From the NCBI RefSeq assembly GCF_031085175.1, contig NZ_JAVHUY010000043.1, positions 1 to 64,000 of the forward strand: 64,000 bases of DNA, in the 5' to 3' direction. This stretch comes from Phytohabitans maris (GTDB taxonomy: Bacteria; Actinomycetota; Actinomycetes; Mycobacteriales; Micromonosporaceae). Shown here in pieces: positions 1 to 10,889 of this stretch. The translations under genes and the position numbers were made by a program. Every line of letters starts with the position of its first letter. Positions within the stretch are counted from its first letter, which is position 1. Below the pieces are notes generated by a model. It saw only the letters and a program-made list of their open reading frames with translations, was not told where the DNA came from and did not search any database.

Positions 1-160
1 ACGGGCGGCGGCCGGGCCGGTACGGGGCAGCCGGTGCTGACGCGGACGGCGCGGGCGCTCGCGGCGGGCGGGCGGCGGGCGGGCCCGCACCGGCCGGTGA
101 GACGGCCGGTGCGGGCGCTGAGGCGGGCGGGCGCGGCGCTGACGCGGGCGGCGCGGGCGC
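1..160. other. G+C-rich intergenic or distal flank, no gene seen
   Basis: The first 160 bases are a run of short GCGGGCGG-type words with no convincing start codon, codon bias or family match. It lies downstream of the leftward GNAT gene. I see nothing that can be called. Confidence 0.5.
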
Positions 161-1360
161 TCAGCGTTGAAACTTCGCGCGGCGGCCCACCCGGGTGAAG
201 CCGAGCCGCGCGTAGAGGTGGGCGGCCGGGTTGTCCACGTTGACATCGAGGAGCGCATGGTCGGCGCCCTCGGCCCGCATCCGCCGCAGCGCCTCGGCCA
301 CCAGCGCGCCGCCGACGCCCCGGCCGCGCCACGACGGCGCCACGCCGACCTGGACGATCCAGCCCTCCGCGCAGGTGACGAAGCCGGCGTCGCCCTCGCC
401 GTCCGGGCCGGCCGCCAGCAACGACCACTGTGGACGGAACTCCTCGTCGCCGGCCGTCCACGCCACCCACCGTTCGGCCGGCCAGCTGGGGAAGCCGGGC
501 CGCTCGCGGAAGGCGGCCTCGTAGGCGGCGAAGAAGCGGGCGGCGAGGTCGGGCGTCCACTCGTGCAGGACCAGGCCGGGCGGGAGCGGGACGGCCGGCG
601 GTTCGGCCGCGGCGAGGTCGAAGCGCATCACGTCTTCGGCGAAGACCTGCCGCAACCCCCGACTGGCGAAAAGCCGCCCGGCCGCCTCGGTCAACGCCTC
701 GGTCTCGACCATCACCCCGCCACCGCCGCCGCCAGCCGGCACACCGCCACCGCCAGCCACGCCCGAAGCCGGCACACCGCCACCGCCAGCCACGCCCGAA
801 GCCGGCACACCGCCACCGCCAGCCACGCCCGAAGCCGGCACACCGCCACCGCCAGCCACGCCCGAAGCCAACAGGCCCCCGGAGGCCGGCACACCGCCAG
901 AAGCTGCCACCTCACCAGAAGCCAGCGCACCGCCCGCACCGGAAGCCAGCGCGCCACCGGAAGCCGAAGCACCGCCGGAAGCCGGCACACCGCCATCGCC
1001 CACGCCGGACGCCAGCAGGCCCCCGGAAGCCGAAGCACCGCCGGAGGCAAGCACGCCGCCGTCGGCGGCGGCAGCCGCCAAGCCCCAGTCGAGCAGCGCC
1101 CCGCCGATGCCGGCGCCGCGGTAATCCGGATCGACCAGGCCGATGAACGCCGCACCCGGCCGCAGCGGGCGGATGGCGCCCGCCGCGACCAGCAGGCCCG
1201 TCGCCGTGCGGGCGCCGGTCGTGAGCACGCCGTCGGCCGCGAACCGGCTGATCGTGACCTCCGGCATCCCGCCGTCCGCCGCGTGGCACCGCCCGGCCAA
1301 CGCGGCCACCGCCTCCCGGTCACCGTCGAGCGGTCCCCAGGTCAACTCCGCGTCACGCAC
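161..1360 (-). CDS. tandem GNAT-family N-acetyltransferase with repetitive Gly/Ala linker
   Basis: The 399-residue protein carries two GNAT folds. The first (about residues 1-95) has the acetyl-CoA-binding pattern RGAGIGGALLDW. The second (about 255-399) has QVGVAPSWRGRGVGGALV followed by the typical LDVNVDNPAAHLYARLGF tail. Two-GNAT proteins of actinomycetes include mycothiol synthase (MshD), and the C-terminal half resembles it, but ordinary GNAT pairs look the same, so the substrate is unknown. Between the domains, about residues 100-215 are a low-complexity run of Gly, Ala, Ser, Val and Pro, including four exact VPASGVAGGGG units. Without it the length would be near the usual 280-300. The gene stands alone and faces away from the other genes. 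Confidence 0.8.
   Translation of the reverse strand: MRDAELTWGPLDGDREAVAALAGRCHAADGGMPEVTISRFAADGVLTTGARTATGLLVAAGAIRPLRPGAAFIGLVDPDYRGAGIGGALLDWGLAAAAADGGVLASGGASASGGLLASGVGDGGVPASGGASASGGALASGAGGALASGEVAASGGVPASGGLLASGVAGGGGVPASGVAGGGGVPASGVAGGGGVPASGVAGGGGVPAGGGGGGVMVETEALTEAAGRLFASRGLRQVFAEDVMRFDLAAAEPPAVPLPPGLVLHEWTPDLAARFFAAYEAAFRERPGFPSWPAERWVAWTAGDEEFRPQWSLLAAGPDGEGDAGFVTCAEGWIVQVGVAPSWRGRGVGGALVAEALRRMRAEGADHALLDVNVDNPAAHLYARLGFTRVGRRAKFQR
735..866. repeat. 33-bp tandem repeat, four copies, inside the GNAT gene
   Basis: Four contiguous 33-bp units run at 735-767, 768-800, 801-833 and 834-866. Read on the minus strand each encodes the 11-residue unit VPASGVAGGGG. Degenerate ASGG-type units continue to about 1050. 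The unit length is a multiple of three, so copy-number changes keep the frame. There are no spacers, so this is a minisatellite and not a CRISPR. Confidence 0.9.
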
Positions 1361-1648
1361 CCCACGACCCTACGGCGCATCGAGCCCGGTGCGCGCCCAC
1401 GTTTTCCGCGCTATGCGCGGACCAGCACAGCCGTTCGGCCCGGGATCGGCCCACCGCCCGCGCCGGGGTGGATGGCCGGGAACGACGGAGCAAGCGCCGC
1501 CGGGCCCGAGTGGGCCACCAACGCTGGCGGGTGACACGGAAGAGGTAGGCCTCCACCGCGCCGCCGGCGCGGAGGGCGAAGGCGTCGGGCAGGCCACGGA
1601 CCTGGGCGGGCGGTGTCGGCGAACCGTCCTTGATCGACGTCGACGCCG

Positions 1649-1702
1649 GCAGATCGTGGTATCCCGCTGCCCCTGTGGGGGCAGCCAAGTACCACGATCT
1701 GC
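1649..1702. repeat. long hairpin, GATCGTGGTA family
   Basis: Arms GCAGATCGTGGTA (1649-1661) and TACCACGATCTGC (1690-1702) are perfectly complementary. The loop holds a second stem CTGCCCC/GGGGCAG. A related hairpin with the same outer arms lies at 15857-15904. The site is in the gap between the leftward GNAT and uvrB genes and could act as a terminator for uvrB. The repetition suggests a dispersed element. Confidence 0.75.
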
Positions 1703-1861
1703 GCCTTGGGCCGATCTCTGGGTGCCGATCATGGAACGGGGCGGTCGGGCTTGGGGAAGGACGCCACCGGCGAGGCACGCCATGGGTAACGTGCACCGAC
1801 AGCCGGCGCGGAGGATCCCGAAAGCTCACTGCGGCGCACCACGGACCTGGCGGCAGGGGTT

Positions 1862-2021
1862 GTGAAACCGCGGAGGGCGAGGCCGCGGAAACGCACCCCA
1901 AGAAAACGCTCCGCTGCGCTCCACGTTTCCCCGGGGGCCCCGCGCAACGGTTCCGGACCACCGCGGAGGGCGAGGCCGCGGGAGCAACGGTCTGGACCAC
2001 CGCGGACATCGCGGTAGCTCA
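1862..2021. repeat. dispersed composite intergenic repeat, copy 1
   Basis: This block contains CCGCGGAGGGCGAGGCCGCG twice, the word CCCCAAGAAAACGCTCC, a GTTTCCCCGGGG stretch, and ends in ACATCGCGGTAGCTCAAT. The same words in the same order occur inverted at 15366-15476, and the end part recurs at 16023-16090. No protein is encoded. It lies just downstream of uvrB. Confidence 0.75.
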
Positions 2022-2042
2022 ATGTCTCTTGAACCGGATCGG

Positions 2043-4172
<2,130 letters not shown>

Positions 4173-4500
4173 GCGCTAAACCGTACGCCCCAGGTGTGAC
4201 AAGCCGCCGCGGCGCTGTTGGCACATACGATCAACTTCGATATTGGCGTTGTGTGGGAAAGATCACCGCACTACCCTCTTAGAGGTAGGCCGCTCGCGGC
4301 GGCCGACCGGGAGCACGATCGGGCCTCCACACCGGCCGGTCAGACCCCGGCGCAGGGTCGCAGCCCCGGCAGCTCGCCGGTGAGCGCACCCGACGCGGTC
4401 GCGCAGGACGCGCTGACCGGCCGCCGCGAGCGCCCCATTCTTTCCGGCGGCGCATCGGCCGCGGACGTCACCCATCCGACGGCAGCGCGTTCAACCTCGC
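4173..4500. promoter_or_regulatory. divergent intergenic region uvrB / lipoprotein
   Basis: This 328-bp gap separates two divergent genes and must hold both promoters. The part near uvrB is the most A+T-rich stretch nearby (around 4215-4285). I see no confident LexA-type box or hairpin. The last 200 bases have no supported reading frame. Confidence 0.4.
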
Positions 4501-5979
4501 GTGAGGGCAACCTTCGAACGGCGGCGGATCGTCGCGCTCGTCGCCCTGGTCTGCGTCGCCGCGGGCGCGGCCGCGGGGCTGACCAGCGGTCTCGTCTCCT
4601 GCACTCCCGTGGACAAACCGGTGGAGGCGCGCCCGCTCAACGCGGGCGAGGCGCAGCGGCTGGCCGGCATGCGCGCCCGCAACTTCCAGGACGGTCGGGT
4701 CGGCGTGCGGGCCACGCTCGGCAAGCCGGGCACCGAGATCAGGCTGGCGGGCTGGATCGACTGGCGGCGGCCGCTCACCTACCTGGCGGCCACGGCACCC
4801 GCGCCGGGTCCGGACGACGGGCTGCTCCAGGCCGTACCCGGGATCATCGCGACCAGGCCGGGCCGCGCGGACGGCGGCCTTCCGCCGGCGACGCCGCCGG
4901 CGAAATCCTGGCGGGTACGGCCCTCCACCGCGACCACCCCGCACCCGGCGCCGATCGACTCGTTCGTGGCGCTGCTCTTCGCGATCGCCAGCGACCGGCC
5001 CGACCAGGCCGAGCTGCTGGCGCGGAGCGAGTCGCGCTGGCTCGGCACCGACCGCATCGCCGATCGGACCGTGGACGTGCTGCTCGGCCCGGCCGTCCCC
5101 ACGCAGCCCAAACCGGCCGCCTCCCCCACGCCGGCCGCGGCGGGACCCGCCTCGCCCACGCCCGCGCCCAACTCCCTCGCGGCGATGGGCGGCGCCGTGC
5201 GGTACTGGCTGGACGGCGACGGGCGGCTGCACCGGTTCGAGGCGTTGCTGACCAAGGACCTGCCGGTCAAGGTCGACCTCAGCCGCGAGGAGCGGCCGGA
5301 GCTCGTGGCGATCGACGCGCTCGGCGGGCGCGCCACCAAGCCCCGCCAGGTGACCGAGGACGAGGCCGAGGCGCTCGCGCTCATGCGGCAGCGCAACCGC
5401 GCGGCCGGCGGCGGCCGGATCACGCTCACCGTGCCGATGCTGCCCGCCGGCATGCTGCTCGCGAACGGGTGGCTGGACTGGCGCTACACGGTGGCGTACA
5501 TCGGCGCGTACGACATGGACAAGAAGGACGAGCGGATCCTCATGCGCGCCAACCGCACCGGGGTCACCGTACGCAGCGACGGATTCACCGCCGGAAAGCC
5601 GCCGCCGCTCCCGCCGCCGGCCGGCGGGTGGCAGACGATCCCGTGGTCGGCGCGGGGTGACGAGCTCGGCGGGCTCGACCTCGACCTGCTGCTCAACGAG
5701 GCGCTCGCGGTCAGCGGCACCGGCGAGGACGACCCGGCGGCGCTCCGCGAGGCGGCGCTCTGGCTGCGCCGGGACACGCTCGCCGGCGGGCCGGTCAACG
5801 TGTACGAGATCCAGAAGGGCGCCGACGTCGGCGGCGCGCGCGGGGCGGCCCGGATCCGCTACTGGATGGACCGCACCGGCGTGCTGCGGCGGCTGGAGCT
5901 GCGGACACGGACCGGCGCGTTCGCCCAGCTCGACATCACGCCCGGCGAGGTGCCGACGCTGACCCGGCCCAGCGTGTAG
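4501..5979 (+). CDS. putative secreted lipoprotein with duplicated domain, function unknown
   Basis: I do not recognise the family. The 492-residue product starts at a GTG with a basic N-terminus (RATFERRR), a hydrophobic segment (about 9-31) and a lipobox-like LVSC near residue 34, which fits export and lipidation. Two similar segments follow. One is near residues 45-100 (ending GWIDWRRPLTYLAA). The other is near 300-345 (ending GWLDWRYTVAYIGA). Both start with an Ala/Glu-rich helix carrying M-R-x-R-N, so an internal domain duplication is likely. A Pro/Ala-rich linker (about 200-225) separates them. It may be an envelope protein conserved in this clade. Confidence 0.7.
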   Translation: MRATFERRRIVALVALVCVAAGAAAGLTSGLVSCTPVDKPVEARPLNAGEAQRLAGMRARNFQDGRVGVRATLGKPGTEIRLAGWIDWRRPLTYLAATAPAPGPDDGLLQAVPGIIATRPGRADGGLPPATPPAKSWRVRPSTATTPHPAPIDSFVALLFAIASDRPDQAELLARSESRWLGTDRIADRTVDVLLGPAVPTQPKPAASPTPAAAGPASPTPAPNSLAAMGGAVRYWLDGDGRLHRFEALLTKDLPVKVDLSREERPELVAIDALGGRATKPRQVTEDEAEALALMRQRNRAAGGGRITLTVPMLPAGMLLANGWLDWRYTVAYIGAYDMDKKDERILMRANRTGVTVRSDGFTAGKPPPLPPPAGGWQTIPWSARGDELGGLDLDLLLNEALAVSGTGEDDPAALREAALWLRRDTLAGGPVNVYEIQKGADVGGARGAARIRYWMDRTGVLRRLELRTRTGAFAQLDITPGEVPTLTRPSV

Positions 5980-6030
5980 AGAGCTTCGGAGCCGGGGTGA
6001 CGGGCTGTTCCTCCCAAGTCGTTCTAGCGC

Positions 6031-6894
6031 TCAGCCGGCCGCGGTGCGATCCGGGCCGGTGACGGCGATGCGGGCCGGGCGGCCGGGGTCGGCGCTGCCG
6101 TAACCGCGTCCCTCGGGCAGCGGCGGGAAGCCGGCCGCCCCGAGCGCCTCCGCGCGGTCGCTGACCACCCGCACCACGCCGCCGTCGAGCGACACATCGT
6201 CGGTGCCGAGCACATGGCGGACGCGGGCGGCGATCCGCGGGTAGTCCTCCGGCGAGGTCGACGCCTCGGGGCAGGAGACCCGCTGGTGGCGCACGTTCTC
6301 CTCGTACGGCACCAGCCGCTCGTGCCACAGCGCGTCCACCCGGGTGTGCAGGTCGGCCAGGTCCGAGTCGTTGCGCAGCAGCGAGTCGGCGGCGGCCCGC
6401 CGCTCGGCGTCGCCGGCCTGCGCGTGGATCCGGGCGTACGCCTGCTCGGGCGTCATCCCCCGGTCGCGCACCAGCCGCTCCACGCGGGTCGGCTCGGCCG
6501 CGTCGACCACGATCACCAGGTGGAACGTGGCCGCGAGCCCCACCTCGACCAGCAGCGGCACGTCGTTGACGACGATCGCGTCGGGTGCCGCCGCGGCGAC
6601 GAGCTCGGCCGTGCGCCCGCGCACCCGGGGGTGGATGATCCCCTCCAGCCGCCGCCGGGCCGCGTCGTCGCCGAAGACCCGGGCACCGAGCGCCGGCCGG
6701 TCCAGCGCCCCGTCCGCCCCCAGCACCCCGTCGCCGAACGCCGCGACCACCTCGGCCAACCCCTCGGTGCCCGGCGCCACGACCTCCCGCGCCAGCCGGT
6801 CCGAGTCGATGACGGTCGCACCCCGCGCGGCGAGGCGGGTGGCGACGGCGCTCTTGCCCGCCCCGATCCCCCCGGTCAGCCCGATCAGCAGCAC
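6031..6894 (-). CDS. coaE: dephospho-CoA kinase
   Basis: CoaE phosphorylates the ribose 3'-OH of dephospho-CoA, the last step of CoA synthesis. The N-terminal 200 residues are canonical, with P-loop GGIGAGKS (8-15), IDSDRLAREV, the lid region RVERLVRDRGMTPEQAYARI and the CoA-domain core. The ORF continues to 287 residues with about 85 Pro/Gly/Arg-rich residues. Many actinobacterial CoaE proteins carry a GrpB-like extension, but this tail lacks recognisable GrpB motifs. It ends close to the lipoprotein gene's end, convergent with it. Confidence 0.95.
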   Translation of the reverse strand: MLLIGLTGGIGAGKSAVATRLAARGATVIDSDRLAREVVAPGTEGLAEVVAAFGDGVLGADGALDRPALGARVFGDDAARRRLEGIIHPRVRGRTAELVAAAAPDAIVVNDVPLLVEVGLAATFHLVIVVDAAEPTRVERLVRDRGMTPEQAYARIHAQAGDAERRAAADSLLRNDSDLADLHTRVDALWHERLVPYEENVRHQRVSCPEASTSPEDYPRIAARVRHVLGTDDVSLDGGVVRVVSDRAEALGAAGFPPLPEGRGYGSADPGRPARIAVTGPDRTAAG

Positions 6895-6984
6895 CGCCCC
6901 AGTCTTCCATCCCGCCCCGATGCCGGCCCGGCGCCGCCTAAGTGCCGGCCCCGATGCCGGCCCGCGAAACCCCCAAATGCGGAA

Positions 6985-7055
6985 GATACGACCAACCGCG
7001 ACGCCCGTCGTGGTGCGGACCGTTTCCGCGGCCGCACCCTCCGCGGTCCACGATC
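6985..7055. repeat. dispersed intergenic repeat, partial copy
   Basis: The words CCGCGACGCCCGTCGTGGT and GCACCCTCCGCGG match the two ends of the composite element at 15366-15476, with the interior missing. It sits upstream of coaE. It is non-coding. Confidence 0.55.
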
Positions 7056-7171
7056 AGCCGGCCCCAGACCCTGAAGCCAACGCACCGCCCGCCGGCACCC
7101 GCCACCCGCCGGCACCCCGCCGCGTGACTGCGCCGATCGCACGCCGCAGACGGCCGTGACCGCCTGAGAGT

Positions 7172-7224
7172 CGCGATCTAGAACGTTTAGGGCGCCATAT
7201 CAGCCATAAACGTTCTAGATCGCG
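7172..7224. terminator. perfect 18-bp inverted repeat downstream of rpsA
   Basis: CGCGATCTAGAACGTTTA (7172-7189) is followed after 17 bases by its exact complement (7207-7224). The arms are unusually A+T-rich for this genome and have no T-run. It lies about 250 bp beyond the rpsA stop and before coaE. It may be a terminator, a cruciform or a protein-binding palindrome. Confidence 0.6.
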
Positions 7225-7324
7225 CCGCCCGAACGCCGCACTACCAAGAGCCTGCCGGTGCACGCGCGCCCGAGCGCGGGTCAGGCGTTGGGCTTGGCGC
7301 GCGGACCGGGCGGCGGAGGCGGGG

Positions 7325-7400
7325 ATCCCGGCGAGCGCAAGCGAGCCGCCGCCTGCGGGAAAGCACCCCCAAGAAAACACTCCCGCTGCGCATGCGGTCC
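7325..7400. repeat. dispersed intergenic repeat, partial copy
   Basis: CCCCCAAGAAAACACTCCCGC in this block is a diverged copy of the CCCCAAGAAAACGCTCC core found at about 1896-1912 and, inverted, at about 15428-15445. It is non-coding and just beyond the rpsA stop. Confidence 0.5.
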
Positions 7401-7477
7401 GCGGCTGACCCGGACTCCGGGCACAGACAGGCCCCGCCGCGCGGTGAGCGCGACGGGGCCCGTCCTCCGGTCGATCC

Positions 7478-8974
7478 TTACTTGCCGCCGGCCAGCTTTT
7501 CGCGCAGCGCGGCGAGCGCCTCGTCCGTGGCCAGGGTGCCCGAGGGCTCCTCGGCCTGGCGGGCCGGCGCGGCCGAGGCCTGCGCGGCACCGCCACCGCT
7601 CGCGCCACCCGACGAAGCGGGCGCCGCGGCGGCGTCGAGGTCGGCGGCGCGCGCCGACTGCACCTGCTTGGTGTGGGCCTCCCAGCGCTGGCGGGCCTCG
7701 GCGTACTGCCGCTCCCACTCCTCACGCTGCTTGTCGAAGCCCTCGAGCCACTCGCCCGTCTCCGGGTCGAAGCCCTCCGGGTAGATGTAGTTGCCCTCGG
7801 CGTCGTAGGTCGCGGCCATGCCGTACTGCGTCGGGTCGAAGTGCTCCTCGCCCTCGACGAAGCCCTCGTTGGCCTGCTTGAGCGACAGCGAGATCCGGCG
7901 CCGCTCGAGGTCGATGTCGATGACCTTGACCATCACGTCGGAGCCCACCTGCACCACCTGCTCCGGGATCTCCACGTGGCGCTCGGCCAGCTCGGAGATG
8001 TGGACCAGACCCTCGATGCCGTCGTCGACCCGCACGAACGCGCCGAACGGCACCAGCTTGGTCACCTTGCCCGGCACGATCTGCTGGATCGCGTGGGTGC
8101 GGGCGAACTGCCGCCACGGGTCCTCCTGCGTCGCCTTCAGCGACAGCGAGACCCGCTCGCGGTCGAGGTCGACGTCGAGAACCTCGACCTCCACCTCCTG
8201 GCCCACCTCGACGACCTCGGACGGGTGGTCGATGTGCTTCCAGGACAGCTCGGAGACGTGCACCAGGCCGTCCACGCCGCCAAGGTCGACGAACGCGCCG
8301 AAGTTGACGATCGAGGAGACGACGCCCTTGCGGACCTGGCCCTTCTGCAGCTTGTTGAGGAACTCGGTGCGCACCTCGGACTGGGTCTGCTCCAGCCACG
8401 CGCGGCGGGACAGAACCACGTTGTTGCGGTTTTTGTCCAGCTCGATGATCTTCGCCTCGAGCTCACGGCCCACATACGGCTGCAGGTCGCGCACGCGCCG
8501 CATCTCCACCAGCGAAGCCGGCAGGAAGCCGCGCAGCCCGATGTCGAGGATCAGACCGCCCTTGACCACCTCGATGACGGAGCCACGCACGACACCGTCC
8601 TCGTCCTTGATCTTCTCGATCGTGCCCCAGGCGCGCTCGTACTGCGCCCGCTTCTTCGAGAGGATCAGGCGGCCCTCCTTGTCCTCCTTCTGGAGAACCA
8701 GGGCCTCGATGTGGTCACCGACCGACACCACCTCAGCGGGGTCCACGTCATGCTTGATCGACAACTCGCGCGAGGGGATCACGCCCTCGGTCTTGTAGCC
8801 GATGTCGAGCAGGACCTCGTCCCGATCGACCTTGACGACGGTGCCTTCGACAATGTCGCCGTCGTTGAAGTACTTGATGGTCTCGTCGATGGCGGCGAGG
8901 AACGCTTCCTCGGACCCGAGGTCGTCGACGGTGACCTTGTTGGCGCTCGAGGTGGCCTCGATGCTGCTCGTCAT
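7478..8974 (-). CDS. rpsA: 30S ribosomal protein S1
   Basis: S1 binds mRNA and helps start translation. The 498-residue product has four S1 OB-fold repeats. The first is near 35-105 (GDIVEGTVVKVDRDEVLLDIGYKTEG). The third and fourth are highly conserved (KGVVSSIVNFGAFVDLGGVDGLVHVSELSW and GKVTKLVPFGAFVRVDDGIEGLVHISELAERH). A low-complexity Ala/Ser/Gly-rich tail follows after residue 400, as is usual in actinobacteria. The reading frame is open further upstream, but the ATG at 8974 gives the conserved MTSSIEA start with a GGAG in front, so I use it. Confidence 0.97.
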   Translation of the reverse strand: MTSSIEATSSANKVTVDDLGSEEAFLAAIDETIKYFNDGDIVEGTVVKVDRDEVLLDIGYKTEGVIPSRELSIKHDVDPAEVVSVGDHIEALVLQKEDKEGRLILSKKRAQYERAWGTIEKIKDEDGVVRGSVIEVVKGGLILDIGLRGFLPASLVEMRRVRDLQPYVGRELEAKIIELDKNRNNVVLSRRAWLEQTQSEVRTEFLNKLQKGQVRKGVVSSIVNFGAFVDLGGVDGLVHVSELSWKHIDHPSEVVEVGQEVEVEVLDVDLDRERVSLSLKATQEDPWRQFARTHAIQQIVPGKVTKLVPFGAFVRVDDGIEGLVHISELAERHVEIPEQVVQVGSDVMVKVIDIDLERRRISLSLKQANEGFVEGEEHFDPTQYGMAATYDAEGNYIYPEGFDPETGEWLEGFDKQREEWERQYAEARQRWEAHTKQVQSARAADLDAAAAPASSGGASGGGAAQASAAPARQAEEPSGTLATDEALAALREKLAGGK

Positions 8975-9229
8975 GTGGACTGTTGCTCCGAACGGATGGT
9001 GTCGCGGGGAACTGCTGCGCCCACGGACCCGCCGTCGGGCACAGCTCAGCATCGTTGATGATCCGCAGTGTGTCCGCCGACCGCGGACCTGCTCCCTGCC
9101 GAGGTCACGATCCGCGAGTGCATCGACTAGCTTACCGTGCGCATTACCACAGCGTGCAAGCCCTACCGGGGCCAGATGTGCGCGTGTCGCCAATCGCCGA
9201 AAATGTCCCCCTCGGCTAGGGTTGCCGGC

Positions 9230-10036
9230 GTGCTCGACGAGGAGGCCCGGGTCGCCCGCCAGCCGGTGACCGAGACCGAGGCCCGCCACGCCAACCGCGG
9301 GTGGTGGGACGGCGACGCCGACGGCTACCAGGCCGAGCACGGCTCGTTCCTCGGCGAGGTCGACTTCGTCTGGTGCCCGGAGGGCCTCCGCGAGGCCGAC
9401 GCCCACCTGCTCGGCGAGGTCGCCGGCCGGCGGGTGCTCGAGGTGGGCTGCGGCGCCGCGGCCGCCGCCCGCTGGCTCGCCACCCAGAACGCCGACGTGG
9501 TCGCCGTCGACCTCTCCGCCGGCATGTTGCGGCACGCGGTGGCCGCCGCGCAGACATCCGGGGTACGCGTGCCGTTGCTCCAGGCCGACGGGCTAGCCCT
9601 GCCGTTCGGCGACGGGGTGTTCGACGTGGCCTGCACCGCCTTCGGCGCGATCCCCTTCGTCGCCGACTCGGGTGCCCTGATGCGCGAGGTCGCCCGCGTC
9701 CTGCGCCCCGGCGGCCGCTGGGTCTTCTCGGTCACCCACCCGATGCGGTGGATATTCCTGGACGACCCGGGCGAGCGGGGCCTGCTCGCCGTCCACTCGT
9801 ACTTCGACCGCTCCCCCTACGTCGAGCGGGACGCGGCGGGCGTGCCCACGTACGTCGAGCAGCACCGCACGCTCGGCGACCGGATCCGGGAGCTGGTGGC
9901 GGCCGGGTTCGTGCTGCGCGACCTGGTGGAGCCGGAGTGGCCGGCCGGGCACGAGCAGCTATGGGGCCAGTGGAGCCCGCTGCGCGGCCGGCTCTTCCCC
10001 GGCACCGCCATCTTCAGCTGTGTGAAGGCCTCCTGA
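9230..10036 (+). CDS. class I SAM-dependent methyltransferase
   Basis: The 268-residue protein has the Methyltransf_11 pattern: motif I VLEVGCGAAAAARWLA, the acidic loop DVVAVDLSAGML, the FDVACTAFGAIPFV motif and LRPGGRWVFSVTHPM. The substrate is unknown. The N-terminus includes RGWWDGDADGYQAEHG, typical of conserved actinobacterial methyltransferases of this group. An upstream start at 9137 is possible, but its extra residues look non-native. The GTG at 9230 has an AGGG in front. It is divergent from rpsA and convergent with the membrane protein gene at 10126. Confidence 0.85.
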   Translation: MLDEEARVARQPVTETEARHANRGWWDGDADGYQAEHGSFLGEVDFVWCPEGLREADAHLLGEVAGRRVLEVGCGAAAAARWLATQNADVVAVDLSAGMLRHAVAAAQTSGVRVPLLQADGLALPFGDGVFDVACTAFGAIPFVADSGALMREVARVLRPGGRWVFSVTHPMRWIFLDDPGERGLLAVHSYFDRSPYVERDAAGVPTYVEQHRTLGDRIRELVAAGFVLRDLVEPEWPAGHEQLWGQWSPLRGRLFPGTAIFSCVKAS

Positions 10037-10060
10037 CCGTCAGCCGTGTTCGGCGTCAGG

Positions 10061-10114
10061 GTGATCAAAGCTCCCCTCATGCCGTTAGAGCGACGTGGGG
10101 GGAGCTTCGATCAC
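10061..10114. terminator. bidirectional terminator hairpin
   Basis: GTGATCAAAGCTCCCC (10061-10076) pairs with GGGGAGCTTCGATCAC (10099-10114) with one mismatch. It sits between two convergent genes whose stops lie 25 bp and 12 bp away, the expected place for a shared terminator. Confidence 0.75.
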
Positions 10115-10125
10115 GGGCGGGGTCT

Positions 10126-10725
10126 CTAGCCGCGGCCCAGCGGCGGGCGGCCGCTGACCTGCTCGACGCCGTTCGCCTGTGCCCCGTTCGCCGGCATGCC
10201 GTCCGGTGCGGGCTGGTCGCTACGGTGCTGGCCGGCCGGCGGGCGGTTGGTGGGCCAGCGGTCCGGAGCCGGGCGGGGTTCGCCGCCCGGGTTGCTGGCG
10301 TAGCCGGCCCGCTCGCCGGCGCCGGCGCCGGTCAACCGGTCGGTGCGCGCGGTCGCCATCGACCAGATTACGAACACCGCCAAGGCGATCATCGCCAGCG
10401 ACCAGAGCGGGTAGTACGGCAGGAAGATGAAGTTGTTGATGGCCACCAGGGCGGCCAGGGCGATACCCACGGCCCGGGCCCAGGTGGCGCCGGTGAACAG
10501 GAAGAATCCCGCCACGACGGCGAGCGCGCCGAGGGCGAGGTGTACCCAGCCCCAGGCGGTGGTGTCGATGTCGTACGTGTAGTTGGGTCCCACGACGAAG
10601 AACTGGTCGTTGACGATCGCGGCGATGCCGACGAAGACCTCCCAGATCCCCAACAGGATCATCATGGTGGCGGCGAAGACGAGCCCGCCGACCGCCCACG
10701 TGCGGGACGCGCTTGTTGTGGCCAT
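10126..10725 (-). CDS. four-helix integral membrane protein, DUF7144-like
   Basis: About 199 residues from the ATG at 10725, preceded by GGAGGAAGCGAGG. Four hydrophobic segments are visible: WAVGGLVFAATMMILLGIWE, the GWVHLALGALAVVAGFFLF segment, ARAVGIALAALVAINNFIFL and LWSLAMIALAVFVIWSM. The loop between the first two holds NDQFFVVGPNYTYDIDTTAWGW, characteristic of this actinobacterial family. A polar Pro/Gly/Asn-rich tail of about 70 residues follows. The function is unknown. Confidence 0.8.
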   Translation of the reverse strand: MATTSASRTWAVGGLVFAATMMILLGIWEVFVGIAAIVNDQFFVVGPNYTYDIDTTAWGWVHLALGALAVVAGFFLFTGATWARAVGIALAALVAINNFIFLPYYPLWSLAMIALAVFVIWSMATARTDRLTGAGAGERAGYASNPGGEPRPAPDRWPTNRPPAGQHRSDQPAPDGMPANGAQANGVEQVSGRPPLGRG

Positions 10726-10889
10726 GACTTCCTCGCTTCCTCCTTTAGATCCCCTCACCATAGGCACGCAGATCGGGGTAATACGGGCGAAGCGCGAACA
10801 TGACCGCCGCACTGATATGGGCATACCGGTGCGTAACCGACGACTCGGGGATCAGGATGCGGGAGGAATACTCACGAAAGGGTGATCCC

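Noticed and set aside
735-866. CRISPR-like array
   Set aside because: Units are contiguous without spacers, encode protein in frame, and no cas genes are present. The same applies to 11398-11548.
6031-6300. GrpB domain fused to CoaE
   Set aside because: The C-terminal extension has no recognisable GrpB motifs. It is only a Pro/Gly/Arg-rich tail.
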